Of a DNA stretch of 64,000 nt, positions 7,968 to 17,296 are shown piece after piece. Both the position numbers and the translations under genes were made by a program. Positions within the stretch are counted from its first letter, which is position 1; every line of letters starts with the position of its first letter. The notes beneath the pieces were generated by a model, which saw only the letters and a list, made by a program, of their open reading frames with translations, made no database searches and was not told where the DNA came from. The DNA lies in NCBI GenBank assembly GCA_963797565.1, contig CAWCPM010000011.1, forward strand, positions 62,001-126,000. Direction: 5' to 3'. This DNA comes from JAICYJ01 sp963797565. Its GTDB lineage: Bacteria; Actinomycetota; Thermoleophilia; Gaiellales; JAICJC01.

Positions 7968-8671
7968 GGCGCTGCACATCCAGAACGAGTCGACCGACCC
8001 CGCCGGCCTGTTCGTGGACGCGCTCGAACGGCACGGGTTCACGGTCGACACGCTGCACCCCTACGCCGGCGACGAGCTGCCCGCGTCGCTTCGCGGCATC
8101 GACGCCCTGGTCGCAGGCGGCGGGCTGGTGGACACGCACCAGGCCGGCGAGCACCCATGGCTGGCGCAGGAGATCGAGCTGGTGCGCGAGGCGCTCGCGC
8201 TGGCGCACGCCGTACATGGGCCTGTGCCTGGGCGCACAGGTGCTGACCGAGGCCGCCGGCGGCACCGTCTACCGCTGCCACCCGCACGAGATCGGCTGGC
8301 ACGAGGTGGAGCTGACGCCGACCGCCGCCGGCGACCCCCTGTTCGACGGCCTGCCGCGGCGGTTCCAGGCGATGCAGTGGCACTACTACGCATGCCGTCC
8401 CAGCAACGGCGCCGTCGAGCTGATGACCAACCCGGTGTCGCTGCAGGCGCTGCGGGTCGGTGACGCCGCCTGGGGCACCCAGTTCCACATCGAGGTGACA
8501 CGTCCGGTGCTGCTGAGCTGGCTGGAGATGGGCGGCGACGACCTGGCCGCGAACGGCTATCCCCGCGAGCGGTTCCTGGAGTCGCTCGACGAGCATCTGG
8601 AGACCCACCAGCAGGTGGGTCGTACCCTGGCCGAACGCTTCGCCCGGTTCGCTACGCGGCCAGCAGGCTGA
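7960..8671 (+). pseudogene. Class I glutamine amidotransferase (GMP-synthase-like), frameshifted
   Basis: The N-terminal part (GTG 7960) and the C-terminal part are in different frames, switching near 8214. Joined, they give a class I GATase of about 236 residues: nucleophile elbow MGLCLGAQVL (Cys) and a His-Glu segment GTQFHIEVTRP. One base too many, or two too few, lies at gccgtacatg, where a loss from a C run would explain it. If the reading is a consensus error the gene is intact. It overlaps the SIS gene by 8 bases. It could supply ammonia to a neighbouring synthetase-like enzyme, but this is speculation. Confidence 0.75.
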
Positions 8672-9224
8672 GCTCGGCCGCGTACTCCGGCCGCTCGGCC
8701 AGCCGGTCACACCAGGCCGAGATCGCCGGGTACCGACCGATGTCGACTCCGACGCGGTACAGGCGCGTGATCCAGGGCCAGACACCGGGCTCGGCCAGCG
8801 TGTAGGTGTCGCCGACCAGGTAGCCGCCGTCCTCGATCTGAGATGAGAGCCACTGAAGCTCGGCATCGAGCGCCTCGGCCGCCCCATCCTCTTCCCTGCG
8901 GGCGGCGTAGAACGCGCCGGTGAGGTCCTCGAACCGCCGCAGCACGATCCGCACGCGGGCGCGCTCGACCGGGTCGGACGGCATCATGGCCGGCTGCGGG
9001 TGCGTCTCGTCGAGGTAGTCGTTGAGCGCCTCGGACTCCCACAGCACCTGACCGTCAACATCGAGCACGGGCACCCGGTTGCGCGGGTTCAGCTCGCGCA
9101 GCCAGGCCGGCTTATCGGACAGGTCGACCTGCACCAGGTCGTACTCGATGCCCTTGCCGCTCAGCACCAGGCGGGTGCGCACGCAGTAGGGACAGGCATC
9201 TGCTGAGTAGAGAGTGATTGACAC
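8652..9224 (-). CDS. Glutathione S-transferase family protein
   Basis: A 190-residue protein with a thioredoxin-fold N-terminus carrying a glutaredoxin-like CPYC at residues 11-14 (SADACPYCVRTRLVL), the cis-proline loop NRVPVLDVDG, the SEALNDYLDE segment, and an all-helical C-terminal GST domain. The CPYC suggests thiol-transfer or reductase activity rather than classical conjugation. Since actinobacteria often use mycothiol, the thiol partner is uncertain. It overlaps the amidotransferase 3' end convergently by 20 bases. A TAGAGT box ends 9 bases before the GTG start. Confidence 0.85.
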   Translation of the reverse strand: MSITLYSADACPYCVRTRLVLSGKGIEYDLVQVDLSDKPAWLRELNPRNRVPVLDVDGQVLWESEALNDYLDETHPQPAMMPSDPVERARVRIVLRRFEDLTGAFYAARREEDGAAEALDAELQWLSSQIEDGGYLVGDTYTLAEPGVWPWITRLYRVGVDIGRYPAISAWCDRLAERPEYAAELSLLAA

Positions 9225-9268
9225 CGCAACGAACTCTAGCTGAAGATCTGGGCTCTCGCGAGGAGGGT

Positions 9269-9934
9269 ATGGTGCGGGAGGTGACCGACGGCTATCGGGT
9301 GCTCGCGATCGACGATGTTTCGCCCCTTGCGGTGGTGAACGGGACGCTGCAGTGGCGGCCGCTTCGCCGCACGTTGGGCGTGCGCGCCTTCGGCATCAAC
9401 GCCTACACCGCGGCCAACGTCGGCGACGATGTGGTCGAGGAGCACACCGAGACCGGGCTCGGCCACGAGGAGATCTACCTGGTGCTCCAGGGCCGGGCGA
9501 CGTTCACGGTCGACGGCGAGACCAGCGACGTCCCCGCGGGCTCGCTGGTGTACCTGGCCGACCCGGCGCTGAAGCGGCAGGCCGTGGCCGCCGAGCCGAA
9601 CACGACCGTGCTGGCGATCGGCGGCAAGCCGGGCGAAGCCTTCAAGCCGTCGGCATGGGAGCACTACTTCGCGGCCGACGCGGCGGCGAAGAGCGGAGAT
9701 CTCGACGGCGCCTACGACCTGCTCATGACCGGCCTTGCCGAGCACCCCGCCAACCCGTCGATCCTCTACAACGCGGCGTGCTACCGAGCGCTGGCCGGCC
9801 GCGGCGACGAGGCGATCGAACTGCTGTCGCAGGCCGCCGCCGGCGACCCAGACCAGGTGCGCAAGTGGTCGGCCGGCGACAGCGACCTCGACTCGATCCG
9901 CGACCGGCCGGACTGGCCGGTGCCGGCCGTTTAG
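9269..9934 (+). CDS. Cupin domain protein with C-terminal TPR-like repeat
   Basis: About 221 residues. The first 120 form a cupin barrel (HTETGLGHEEIYLVLQGRA, then DVPAGSLVYLADP), with His and Glu residues that could bind a metal. The second part has TPR-like helices (ILYNAACYRALAGRGDEAIE, then LLSQAAAG) and ends RDRPDWPVPAV. I chose ATG 9269 after AGGAGG, although the spacing is short and GTG 9272 is possible. Function unknown; similar cupin-TPR proteins are common in actinobacteria. Convergent overlap of 4 bases with lutC. Confidence 0.75.
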   Translation: MVREVTDGYRVLAIDDVSPLAVVNGTLQWRPLRRTLGVRAFGINAYTAANVGDDVVEEHTETGLGHEEIYLVLQGRATFTVDGETSDVPAGSLVYLADPALKRQAVAAEPNTTVLAIGGKPGEAFKPSAWEHYFAADAAAKSGDLDGAYDLLMTGLAEHPANPSILYNAACYRALAGRGDEAIELLSQAAAGDPDQVRKWSAGDSDLDSIRDRPDWPVPAV

Positions 9935-10548
9935 CCGACGATCACGATCTCCAGGCGGCGCGGGCCGTGCACGCCCTCGACCCGTGACAGCTCGATGTCG
10001 GAGGTGGCAGACGGGCCCGAGATCAGCGTCAGCGGGGCGCGGCGCTGCCGCACCGACGGCTCCACCCGCTGGAACGCCTCGCTCACCGAGGCACACACGA
10101 GCTCCGCCGGGACGACGCAGATGTGCAGGTCGGGCACCAGCGTCAGCGCGCGGATGCCCTGCCCGGGCCCGCCGTCCAGCACGATGGTGCCGGTCTCCGC
10201 GATGGCGGCGGCACAGCCGGTGAGCACGCCGTCCACCCGATCGAGCGCCGAGACCGTCGCATCGCCGTCCGTCTCGACATCTGGCGGGAGCCAGACCTCC
10301 GGCAGATCCTGCGGCACGGCGAGGCGGCGGGCGCCGTGCGCGGCGCAGATCTCGGCGACCAGCGCGGCCACGCCGGCCTGATCGACGCGGTGCACGGCGG
10401 CGCGGTACTCGCCCGCCCGCTCTGCGAACAGCGCGACCGGGTCGGCCGGCGCCGGCAATGCCGGCGGCAGCACCGCCGCGGACGGCTGCGGCCGGTCGGC
10501 CAGGGCCGCGCGGATGCGGCCCAGCACGACATCACGCGCGTCGCTCAT
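9931..10548 (-). CDS. lutC: Lactate utilization protein C (LUD domain)
   Basis: A 205-residue LUD-domain protein, third member of the LutABC L-lactate oxidation complex. Recognisable parts are the central GVLTGCAAAIAETGTIVLDG and the terminal HGPRRLEIVIVG, both typical of YkgG/LutC. The ATG at 10548 lies inside the 3' end of lutB, indicating operon translation lutA-lutB-lutC. The catalytic details of LutC are not well understood. Confidence 0.9.
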   Translation of the reverse strand: MSDARDVVLGRIRAALADRPQPSAAVLPPALPAPADPVALFAERAGEYRAAVHRVDQAGVAALVAEICAAHGARRLAVPQDLPEVWLPPDVETDGDATVSALDRVDGVLTGCAAAIAETGTIVLDGGPGQGIRALTLVPDLHICVVPAELVCASVSEAFQRVEPSVRQRRAPLTLISGPSATSDIELSRVEGVHGPRRLEIVIVG

Positions 10549-11909
10549 GCCACCATTCCCGGAAGCTCTGCGGGGCCACGGCGGGCAGGTCGCGCCCGGC
10601 CGTCCACGCCCTCATCGGGCCGGCGCCGGCCACCCGCGCGGGCAGCACGCGCGCCAGCCGCTGCGCCCGCCGGTAGCGGCCGGCGTCTGCGAACAGCCAG
10701 GCCAGCGTGCGCATCGCCCGCCGCTCGGCCGGGCGCTTGGGGGTGAGGCCGCGCAGGTGCACCAGCACGCGCGGGATGTCGATCTTGACCGGGCACACCT
10801 CGTAGCAGGCCCCGCACAGGCTGGAGGCGTAGGGCAAGGCTGGCGGCCGCTCCGATGCCCTCGAGCTGCGGCGTCAGGATCGCGCCGATCGGCCCCGGGT
10901 AGATCGATCCGTAGGCATGGCCGCCGGTGCGCTCGTAGACCGGGCACACGTTCAGGCAGGCCGAGCAGCGGATGCAGTGCAGCGCCTCACGCCCGTCCGG
11001 GTCTCGAAGCACGTCCGTGCGGCCGTTGTCGAGCAGGACGATGTGCACCTCGCCGGGGCCGTCGCCGGGCGTGACGCCGGTCCAGAGCGAGGTGTAGGGA
11101 TTCATGCGCTCGCCGGTGGAGCTGCGCGGCAGCAGCTGCATGAACACGGCCAGGTGCTCGAAACGGGGCAGCAGCTTCTCGATACCGACAACGCTGATCA
11201 GGACGTTCGGCAGCGTGGTGCACATGCGGCCGTTGCCCTCCGACTCGAGCACGACCAGGGTGCCGGTCTCGGCGATCGCGAAGTTGGCGCCGCTGATGCC
11301 GACGCGGGCGCGCAGGAACCGTTCGCGCAGGTGGATGCGCGCCGCCTCGGCCAGCGCGGCAGGATCGTCCGACAGGTCGGCGGGGCCGATCGTGCGCCGG
11401 AGCAGGTCGCGGATCTCCGTGCGGTTGCGGTGGATCGCCGGCACCAGGATGTGCGACGACCAGTCACCGTCGAGCTGCAGGATCAGCTCCGCGAAGTCGG
11501 TCTCGAGCGCCTCCACCCCGCGCGCTGCGAGCGCGTCGTTGAGCCCGATCTCGTCGGTCGTGAGCGACTTCACCTTGACCACCTCGTGCTCGCCGTGCCC
11601 TGCAACGATGCCCGCGATCAGGTCGTTGGCGGCGTCCCCGTCCGCCGCCCAGTGCACCGTCGCACCGGCTTCGGTGGCGGCCTGCTCGAACTCCACCAGG
11701 TAGGTGTCCAGGTTGGCCATCACGTCGCGCTTGATCGCTGCGCCGGCGTCGCGCAGCTGCTGCCAGTTGTCCAGTTCGTCAACGACCGCCGCCCGCTTGG
11801 CGCGGATCGTGCGGGTGGCGTGGCCCAGGTTCCTGCGTAGCTGCGTGTTTCGCAGCTCCACGTGCGCGGCCTGCGGGAAGCCGGCGCCGCCGCGCCTGGC
11901 GCTGCTCAT
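10532..11909 (-). pseudogene. lutB: Lactate utilization iron-sulfur protein B, frameshifted near 10838
   Basis: The long first part (ATG 11909) carries the LUD domain (ISGANFAIAETGTLVVLESE) and the first ferredoxin-type cluster (HCIRCSACLNVCPVYERTGG). The second cluster (SLCGACYEVCPVKIDIPRV) and C-terminus continue in another frame from about 10838, after the segment QLEGIGAAAS. Joined length is about 458 residues, normal for LutB/YkgF. One extra base or two missing ones at ccagccttgccc would explain it. Overlaps lutA by 4 bases (ATGA) and lutC by 17. Confidence 0.85.
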
Positions 11910-12578
11910 GTGGCGGCCAGGATCTCGGCGAGGTGCACTGCGCGGACCGGTGAGCCGCGCCGCGACAGCCCACCGCCGATCTGCATCAGGCAGGAGTTGT
12001 CGACGGCGGTGACGGCCTCGGCGCCGCTTCGCTCGATGGCCGTCAGCTTGTCCTCGAGCATCGCCATCGACACCTCCGCGTTCTTGACGGCGAAGGTGCC
12101 GCCGAAGCCGCAGCACTGATCGGCCTCTTCGATCTCGACCAGATCCAGGCCCTCGACGGCGGTCAGCAGCCGGCCGGGCCCGTCCCCCACACCGCAGCGC
12201 GCGCAGCGAGTGACAGGTGGGGTGATACGCGACGCGCGCGGGGTAACGGGCGCCGACGTCCTCGACCCCGAGCACGCCGGTCAGGAACTGCGACAGCTCG
12301 TGCACCGGCAGCCCCGGCTCGTGCTCGAGCACGTGACCGGCGCACGAGGCGGACGGGGTCACGATCGCCTCGGCGCCGTCGAACACACGTCGCATCCGCG
12401 CCGCCAGCTCCAGCCCTTCGTCGCGATAGCCGCTGTTCATGTGCATCTGCCCGCAGCAGGTCTGCTCCGGGCGGAACTCGACCTCGTGCCCGAGCCGCTC
12501 CAGCAGCTCCACCATCGCCCTGCCGGTCTGCGGGAACAGGATGTCGTTGAAGCAGGTGATGAAGACCGAAACCCTCAC
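11906..12578 (-). pseudogene. lutA: Lactate utilization protein A (CCG domains), frameshifted near 12191
   Basis: Two cysteine-rich CCG domains that bind an unusual iron-sulfur cluster: QTCCGQMHMNSGY in the first part and ADQCCGFGGTFAVKN in the second. The frame changes near 12191, after CHSLRALR and before VGDGPGRLL, by one extra or two missing bases in tgtggggg. The joined protein has about 224 residues, slightly short but close to the LutA norm. First gene of the lut operon; ATGA overlap with lutB. Together LutABC oxidise L-lactate to pyruvate in the cytoplasm. Confidence 0.85.
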
Positions 12579-12613
12579 GGCCCGGTCACATCGCCGTCAC
12601 GGCCGCAACGCTC

Positions 12614-12624
12614 GTGCCCGGCAC
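12614..12624. repeat. GTGCCCGGCAC palindrome copy
   Basis: gtgcccggcac followed by t. The same near-palindrome is found at 27509-27519 beside the transposase remnant, in inverted orientation relative to its flanks. It may be a REP-like element mobilised by a RAYT transposase, or part of a terminator between the GS gene and lutA. Confidence 0.35.
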
Positions 12625-12638
12625 TGGTGTTGCGCCCG

Positions 12639-13973
12639 TTAATAGATCTCGACGTATTCGTTGCGTTCCCAGTCGGTGACGTGATCATCGAAACGCGACA
12701 GCTCGTGGCGCCGCATCACGCCGTAGGCGGTGACGAAGTCGTCGCCCAGGGCCGCGGCGATCCGCTCGTCCGCCTCGAGCGCCTCCAGCGACTCGCGCAC
12801 CGAAGTCGGCAGCTTCGTCCGCGACTCGTCCTCCTCGGCCGGCGGGTGCGCGGCCGGCTCCAGCTCGAGGCCGTCCTCGATCCCGTTCAGCCCGGCCGCC
12901 AGGATCGCCGCCCCCACCAGGTACGGGTTGGACAGGCCGGTGGGAGCACGGTGCTCGATGTGCCGCGACTCGGTGGTGCCGCCCTTGATCCGGATCAGCG
13001 CCGACCGGTCTTCCAGCCCCCATGACACGTTGGTGGGGCTGAAGGTGTGCGTGCGGCGGCGCTTCATGCAGTTGACCGTCGGAGCGAGCAGCGCGTAGGT
13101 GGAAGCCGCGTGGCGCAGGTTGCCGGCGATGAAGCTGCGGCACGCGGCCGAGATGCCGGCCTCGTCCGAGGCATCGCCGAACGCGTTGCCGCCGTCGGCG
13201 ACGTTCAGCAGGGAGACGTGCGTGTGCAGCCCCGACCCGGCCGAATCGGCGAACGGCTTGCTCATGAACGTGGCCGTGTAACCGTGCTGGTGAGCCAGCT
13301 CCTTGACCGCGTTCTTGAACGAGAAACAGCGATCGGGGCCGCCCATGCCGCGCAGCGGCAAGCAGGGCAGCTCCCACTGCGAGCCCGCGTACTCGCAGTT
13401 CGCCGTGATCACCTCGAGGCCGTAGGCGTTCAGCTGCTCGACGAGCTCCTGGATGAACGGCACGTACGTGTTCCGCGTGACGTTGAAGATGTGGTAGCCC
13501 TCGAACAGCAGCTCGTGGTCGGAGGTCAGCAGGTAGAACTCGGGCTCGTAGCCGATCAGCGGCTCGTAGCCGAGCGCGCGTGCGCGCTCCAGCTGCTTGC
13601 GCCAGACCCGCCGCGGCAGCGCCTCGAGCGGCGTGCCGTCGGCCCAGGTGGAGTCGCAGATCCAGCGCGCCGTGGCCTCGCGCCACGGCACCACGGCAGC
13701 CGTCTCCAGATCAGGCAACAGCAGCTGGTCGCCGTAGGCGACCTCCTCGTGGTAGAGCGTGCCGCCCACGACGTCCGACCTGCTGTCCAGCACGGCAACG
13801 CCGCCGTACATGTTCAGCCCGGACTCGGCGTAGCCGTAGGCGCGCTCGATCGGCACCATCTTGGAACGGCTGGTGCCGTGCATGTCGGGCAGCTCGAACC
13901 GCACGAAGCGGATCCCCTGCGCGCGCCATCCGTCGAGCACCTGGGCGGCGCCGGTCGTGGTGTCAGTGGCCAC
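12639..13973 (-). CDS. Glutamine-synthetase-like ligase (gamma-glutamylamide synthetase type)
   Basis: A 444-residue GS-fold enzyme. The glutamate/metal site is seen in GYEPEFYLL and the catalytic domain in GSGLHTHVSLLN, THTFSPTNVSWGLEDRSALI and ESRHIEHRAPTGLSNPYL. It differs from housekeeping GlnA and resembles GlnA-like enzymes that join glutamate to amines (GMAS of the N-methylglutamate pathway, gamma-glutamylpolyamine synthetase). Its size matches GMAS, and the GATase-II/GXGXG/FMN trio that accompanies GMAS in that pathway lies at 19902-22809. A GGAGG site precedes the GTG start. It forms a unit with the upstream gene at 13995-14777. Amine substrate unknown. Confidence 0.8.
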   Translation of the reverse strand: MATDTTTGAAQVLDGWRAQGIRFVRFELPDMHGTSRSKMVPIERAYGYAESGLNMYGGVAVLDSRSDVVGGTLYHEEVAYGDQLLLPDLETAAVVPWREATARWICDSTWADGTPLEALPRRVWRKQLERARALGYEPLIGYEPEFYLLTSDHELLFEGYHIFNVTRNTYVPFIQELVEQLNAYGLEVITANCEYAGSQWELPCLPLRGMGGPDRCFSFKNAVKELAHQHGYTATFMSKPFADSAGSGLHTHVSLLNVADGGNAFGDASDEAGISAACRSFIAGNLRHAASTYALLAPTVNCMKRRRTHTFSPTNVSWGLEDRSALIRIKGGTTESRHIEHRAPTGLSNPYLVGAAILAAGLNGIEDGLELEPAAHPPAEEDESRTKLPTSVRESLEALEADERIAAALGDDFVTAYGVMRRHELSRFDDHVTDWERNEYVEIY

Positions 13974-13994
13974 GTATCCCCTCCTTCCCCACGC

Positions 13995-14777
13995 TCACCC
14001 TGACGAGGGCTCGGGGGTTCCGTTGTCCCAATGGCGAACCTGCAACCCGCGCGCGGCCAGGTCGCGCTCGAGGCCAGCGGCTCGACCAGCATCGCACACG
14101 CAGAGCACGCCGCCCTCGCGTCCGTCGTCGCGGCGAAGAGCCGCGGCAAAGCGCAACGCCGGCTGCAGGTGAACGCCGCCGCCGAGCGCTGGGTACGTGT
14201 CCCGCACCGTGACGATGGCGCCGCCGGTCCCGCGCTGAACATCCACCGGGTTGGTGAAGTGACCCACCGACCAGTCTGCCGGCGGGCCGTCGTCGGCGCC
14301 GGTGTCGAGGTGGCGCTGCACCTGCCCGCGATCCGCAGACGCGCCCCACAGCGCGCCGGTGTTGATGTTGGCGATCAGCGGCAGCTGCGCGTCCAGCGAG
14401 AGCAGGTCGGCAACCGTCTCGGCCGTCCACGGGCCGGCCACCGGCACCGCCGCCAGGCGGCCCCCCGACAGGCGGCCGATCGCGATCGCCAGCCCCCGCC
14501 CGGAGGTGCCTGACTCGGCCTGCGGCGCCAGCGGCAGGTCAAGGCGGTAGTCGAGCCGCGACTCGACGCCCGCAAGCGGCGGTGGCTCGCCGCCTTCCGG
14601 CAGCAGCGTGCCCGACTCCAGCGCCACCAGATCCTGGTCGACCCCGTCCAGGCCGGCCGCGGTCAGCACCAGCGCACCCCAGAACGCGCCGCACAGGTTG
14701 TCCTTCTGCGGCATCATCACGCGGTGCAGCTCGGCGGTGCGCTCGGCCCAGTCGGTGACGACGGTCGTGCTGCTCAC
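13995..14777 (-). CDS. Unknown protein paired with the GS-like ligase
   Basis: 260 residues, no signal peptide or TM segment. A conserved-looking start HRVMMPQKDNLCGAFWGALVL carries a Cys in a context reminiscent of a catalytic or thiol site; further stretches are NINTGALWGASADR and DWSVGHFTNPVDVQRG. I recall similar proteins beside glutamine-synthetase-like genes in other actinobacteria (possibly DUF6885) but cannot assign a function. It precedes the ligase by 21 bases on the same strand. A TAGTCT box ends 7 bases before the GTG start, so its transcript is probably leaderless. Confidence 0.65.
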   Translation of the reverse strand: MSSTTVVTDWAERTAELHRVMMPQKDNLCGAFWGALVLTAAGLDGVDQDLVALESGTLLPEGGEPPPLAGVESRLDYRLDLPLAPQAESGTSGRGLAIAIGRLSGGRLAAVPVAGPWTAETVADLLSLDAQLPLIANINTGALWGASADRGQVQRHLDTGADDGPPADWSVGHFTNPVDVQRGTGGAIVTVRDTYPALGGGVHLQPALRFAAALRRDDGREGGVLCVCDAGRAAGLERDLAARGLQVRHWDNGTPEPSSG

Positions 14778-14849
14778 GTGGCGAGACTATCCCAATCGCC
14801 CCCGATTCGCCTGTGTTCAAGGTGCACACAGGCGCGATATGCTCGCGCC
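14778..14849. promoter_or_regulatory. Divergent leaderless promoters of the GS-like unit and the BMC regulator
   Basis: In 72 bases two outward -10 boxes are visible: TAGTCT (minus strand, ending 7 bases before GTG 14777) and TATGCT (14838-14843, ending 7 bases before ATG 14850). Both transcripts would start at the initiation codon. The short shared region is a natural place for the regulator at 14850 to bind. Confidence 0.5.
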
Positions 14850-16553
14850 ATGGTGCGGGTCGAGGAGCACGCGCGCGATCTCGAGGCGATCTCGGCGCTG
14901 GCCTCGCGCGTCAACTCCAGCCTTGACCTCGACCGCGTGCTGGAGGAGGCAATCGCGGTCTGCGCCGAGCTGACCCGCTGCCAGGGCGCCCTCGTCTACC
15001 TGTGGGACTCCGAGCAGGAGCGGCTGGTGGTGCGGGGCGCGATCGAGGGCTACACGGAGTGGATCGGGCGCTTCTCGCTGGGCATGGGCGAGGGCCTGAC
15101 CGGCTGGACGGCGCTCACCCGCCAGGCCGGGATCATCACCGAGCGTCCGCTGGAGGATGCGCGCTACCGGTACGTGCCCGACCTCAACGACGAGCGCTTC
15201 CAGTCGGTGGCGACGGTGCCCGTGGTGGGCCGTTCCGGCCAGCTGCTGGGCGTGCTGACCCTGCACACCGAGGCGCCTCACGAGTTCAGCGAGTCCGATG
15301 TGACGATGCTGGAGACGATCGCCAGCCTCGTCGCCGGCGCGGTCGAAAACGCGCAGCTGCACGAGCGGGCACTGCGCAGCGTGGACGTGTTCCGGCGGCT
15401 GGCCGACCTCTCGCAGCGGATGACCTCGGCCAGCCCCCGCGAGACCATGCACCGCCTGGCGATCGCGACCATGGAGCTGCTGGACGGCTCGCTTGCGGCG
15501 CTGCTGCGGTTCGACCCGGGCCGTGACCGGCTGCTGGTCGAGGCCTGGGCGTCGAGCGATCAGGCGCGGCTGGGCGGCGAGCCGATCGCAGCGACCGGCG
15601 CCTGGGCACGGCTGCTGGGCGGCGGACCGGCCAGCATCGCGCTCGACGACTCGCCCGAGCTGGCGCTGCACCCGCGGGCGCGCTCCCTGTTCGCCGCCCC
15701 GGTACGGCTGGAGGGCCGGCCCACCGGCGTGCTGCTCTGCTTCTCGAGCGAGCGGCGCGTTCTCTCAAGCGACAACACCGAGCTGATCGCGACCATCGCC
15801 AACCACGCCGCTCTGGCGCTCGAGGAGGACCGCCGGCGCGAAGCCGCGGCCCAGCGCACGCGCGCACGGCAGCTGTTCGAGGCGCTGCGAGCCGGGGAGT
15901 CCGTGCCGCTCGACCGGCCCCACGTGGTGGTGCTGGCGGAGGCCGCCGCGGGCGGCGATCCCGACCGGCTGTGGGGAGCCCTCGGCGAGCAGCTCGCCGG
16001 CAGCTTCCCGCAGACGGTGATCGACGCTCGCGCGCACGAGCTGTCGGCGCTGGTACCGATCGCCAGCGATAGCTGGCGGCCACGGCTCGAGCAGCTGCTG
16101 GCCCAGACGCTACCCCCAGGCGCCGGCGCCGGGATCAGCGAGCCGGCCCGCGACGATCCCCAGACCGCCGTGCGTCAGGCCCGGATCGCCGCCACGATCG
16201 CCCGCGCGGGCGGCAGCGGAGTGCGCAGCTACCAGGCGCTGGGCGCGCAACGGCACCTGTGGACGATCTCCCGGGAGGGCGACCCCGACCCGCTGGAGCT
16301 GGCGCTGGTGCGGCTGCAGGAGACGGATGCCCGGCGCGGCAGCCAGCTGTTCCGGACGCTCGAGGTCTACCTGGAGCAGCATGGCAACGCGCGCCGCTCG
16401 GCCGAGGCGCTGTTCATCCACCGAAACACCCTCCGCCAGCGGCTGCGCAGGATCGGAGAGATCATCGACCGCGACGTGCGGGAGCCGGGCAGCTGGTTCG
16501 AGCTGGGCCTGGCCGTACGGCTGGTGCGGTTCCGGAGCACCGTGCAACCCTGA
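14850..16553 (+). CDS. GAF-domain regulator with PucR/CdaR-type C-terminal HTH
   Basis: 567 residues. The first GAF domain spans about 10-165 (VCAELTRCQGALVYLWDSEQ, GMGEGLTGWTALTRQAGI, ATVPVVGRSGQLLGVLTLHT), a second about 185-330, followed by a linker and a C-terminal HTH_30 (YLEQHGNARRSAEALFIHRN, then TLRQRLRRIGEI). PucR/CdaR-type proteins activate catabolic genes in response to small ligands, often purine derivatives, sugar acids or aldehyde precursors. It is the first gene of the plus-strand BMC operon and faces the GS-like unit, so it is the likely pathway-specific regulator. No two-component receiver is present. Confidence 0.85.
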   Translation: MVRVEEHARDLEAISALASRVNSSLDLDRVLEEAIAVCAELTRCQGALVYLWDSEQERLVVRGAIEGYTEWIGRFSLGMGEGLTGWTALTRQAGIITERPLEDARYRYVPDLNDERFQSVATVPVVGRSGQLLGVLTLHTEAPHEFSESDVTMLETIASLVAGAVENAQLHERALRSVDVFRRLADLSQRMTSASPRETMHRLAIATMELLDGSLAALLRFDPGRDRLLVEAWASSDQARLGGEPIAATGAWARLLGGGPASIALDDSPELALHPRARSLFAAPVRLEGRPTGVLLCFSSERRVLSSDNTELIATIANHAALALEEDRRREAAAQRTRARQLFEALRAGESVPLDRPHVVVLAEAAAGGDPDRLWGALGEQLAGSFPQTVIDARAHELSALVPIASDSWRPRLEQLLAQTLPPGAGAGISEPARDDPQTAVRQARIAATIARAGGSGVRSYQALGAQRHLWTISREGDPDPLELALVRLQETDARRGSQLFRTLEVYLEQHGNARRSAEALFIHRNTLRQRLRRIGEIIDRDVREPGSWFELGLAVRLVRFRSTVQP

Positions 16554-16566
16554 CCGAGGAGACGAC

Positions 16567-17247
16567 ATGCCCGAGTTCATCTTCATGCTGACCCGCGACG
16601 ACAAGACGCTCCCGGACGCCCAGGAGGTGTTCGCTCAGGTGGCAACGGTCGGTGTGACCCACGTCGGCTGCAAGGACATCGGCCTGCCCGAGGCGGAGCT
16701 CGCGGCGTTCCTGGACTCGGCCCGCGCGGCCGGGGCGACCACACACCTCGAGGTGGTGTCCGCCACGCCCGAGGACGAGCTGCGCTCGGCCGAGGCGGCC
16801 ATGCGGGTTCGCCCCGACTACCTGATCGGCGGGACGCAGGTGCAGGACGTGCAGCGCATCATCGAGGGGTCCGGCATGCGCTACTTCCCCTACATCGGCC
16901 GCATCGTCGGCCATCCCTGTCTGCTGCGGGGGACGATCGACGAGATCTGCGAGGACGCCCGCCGCGTCGAGGCGCAGGGCGTGGACGGGATCAACCTGCT
17001 GGCCTACCGCTACGACGGCGACGTCGCCGAGCTGGTGCGGCGTGTCTCGGAGACCACCACCCTGCCGCTGATCTGCGCCGGATCGGTCGACTCGGTGGCG
17101 CGCATCGAGGAGCTGTCGGCGCTGGGCGTGTGGGCCTTCACGGTCGGAACGGCCGCCCTCAACGGCGAGTTCGTGCCGGGCGGCGACCTGGCCGCCCAGC
17201 TGACGGCGATCCTGGGCGCCGCGCGGGGCGCGGCCCACGCCGGATGA
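16567..17247 (+). CDS. TIM-barrel protein of unknown function in the BMC operon
   Basis: 226 residues; ATG 16567 follows a GAGGAG site 14 bases after the regulator stop. The pattern FIFMLTRDDKTLP, THVGCKDIGLP, HLEVVSATPEDEL, YLIGGTQVQDVQRI, YFPYIGRIVGHPCLLRGTID, INLLAYRYDGD, PLICAGSVDS, VWAFTVGTAALNG gives eight beta/alpha units with a phosphate-binding C-terminal end (CAGSVDS, TVGTAAL), as in HisA/HisF- and NanE-like barrels. The lysine in GCKDIGLP could act as a Schiff-base or acid-base residue (inference). Plausible roles are an aldolase or epimerase producing the pathway aldehyde. Confidence 0.6.
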   Translation: MPEFIFMLTRDDKTLPDAQEVFAQVATVGVTHVGCKDIGLPEAELAAFLDSARAAGATTHLEVVSATPEDELRSAEAAMRVRPDYLIGGTQVQDVQRIIEGSGMRYFPYIGRIVGHPCLLRGTIDEICEDARRVEAQGVDGINLLAYRYDGDVAELVRRVSETTTLPLICAGSVDSVARIEELSALGVWAFTVGTAALNGEFVPGGDLAAQLTAILGAARGAAHAG

Positions 17248-17296
17248 CCGGCCCGGCCTGCCCGGCCGGTCGGTTTCACGATACGATCAGCCGCGC

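Noticed and set aside
12639..13973. Housekeeping glutamine synthetase (glnA)
   Set aside because: The residues around the active site and the BMC/GltS neighbourhood fit GlnA-like gamma-glutamylamide ligases better, so no glnA symbol was assigned.
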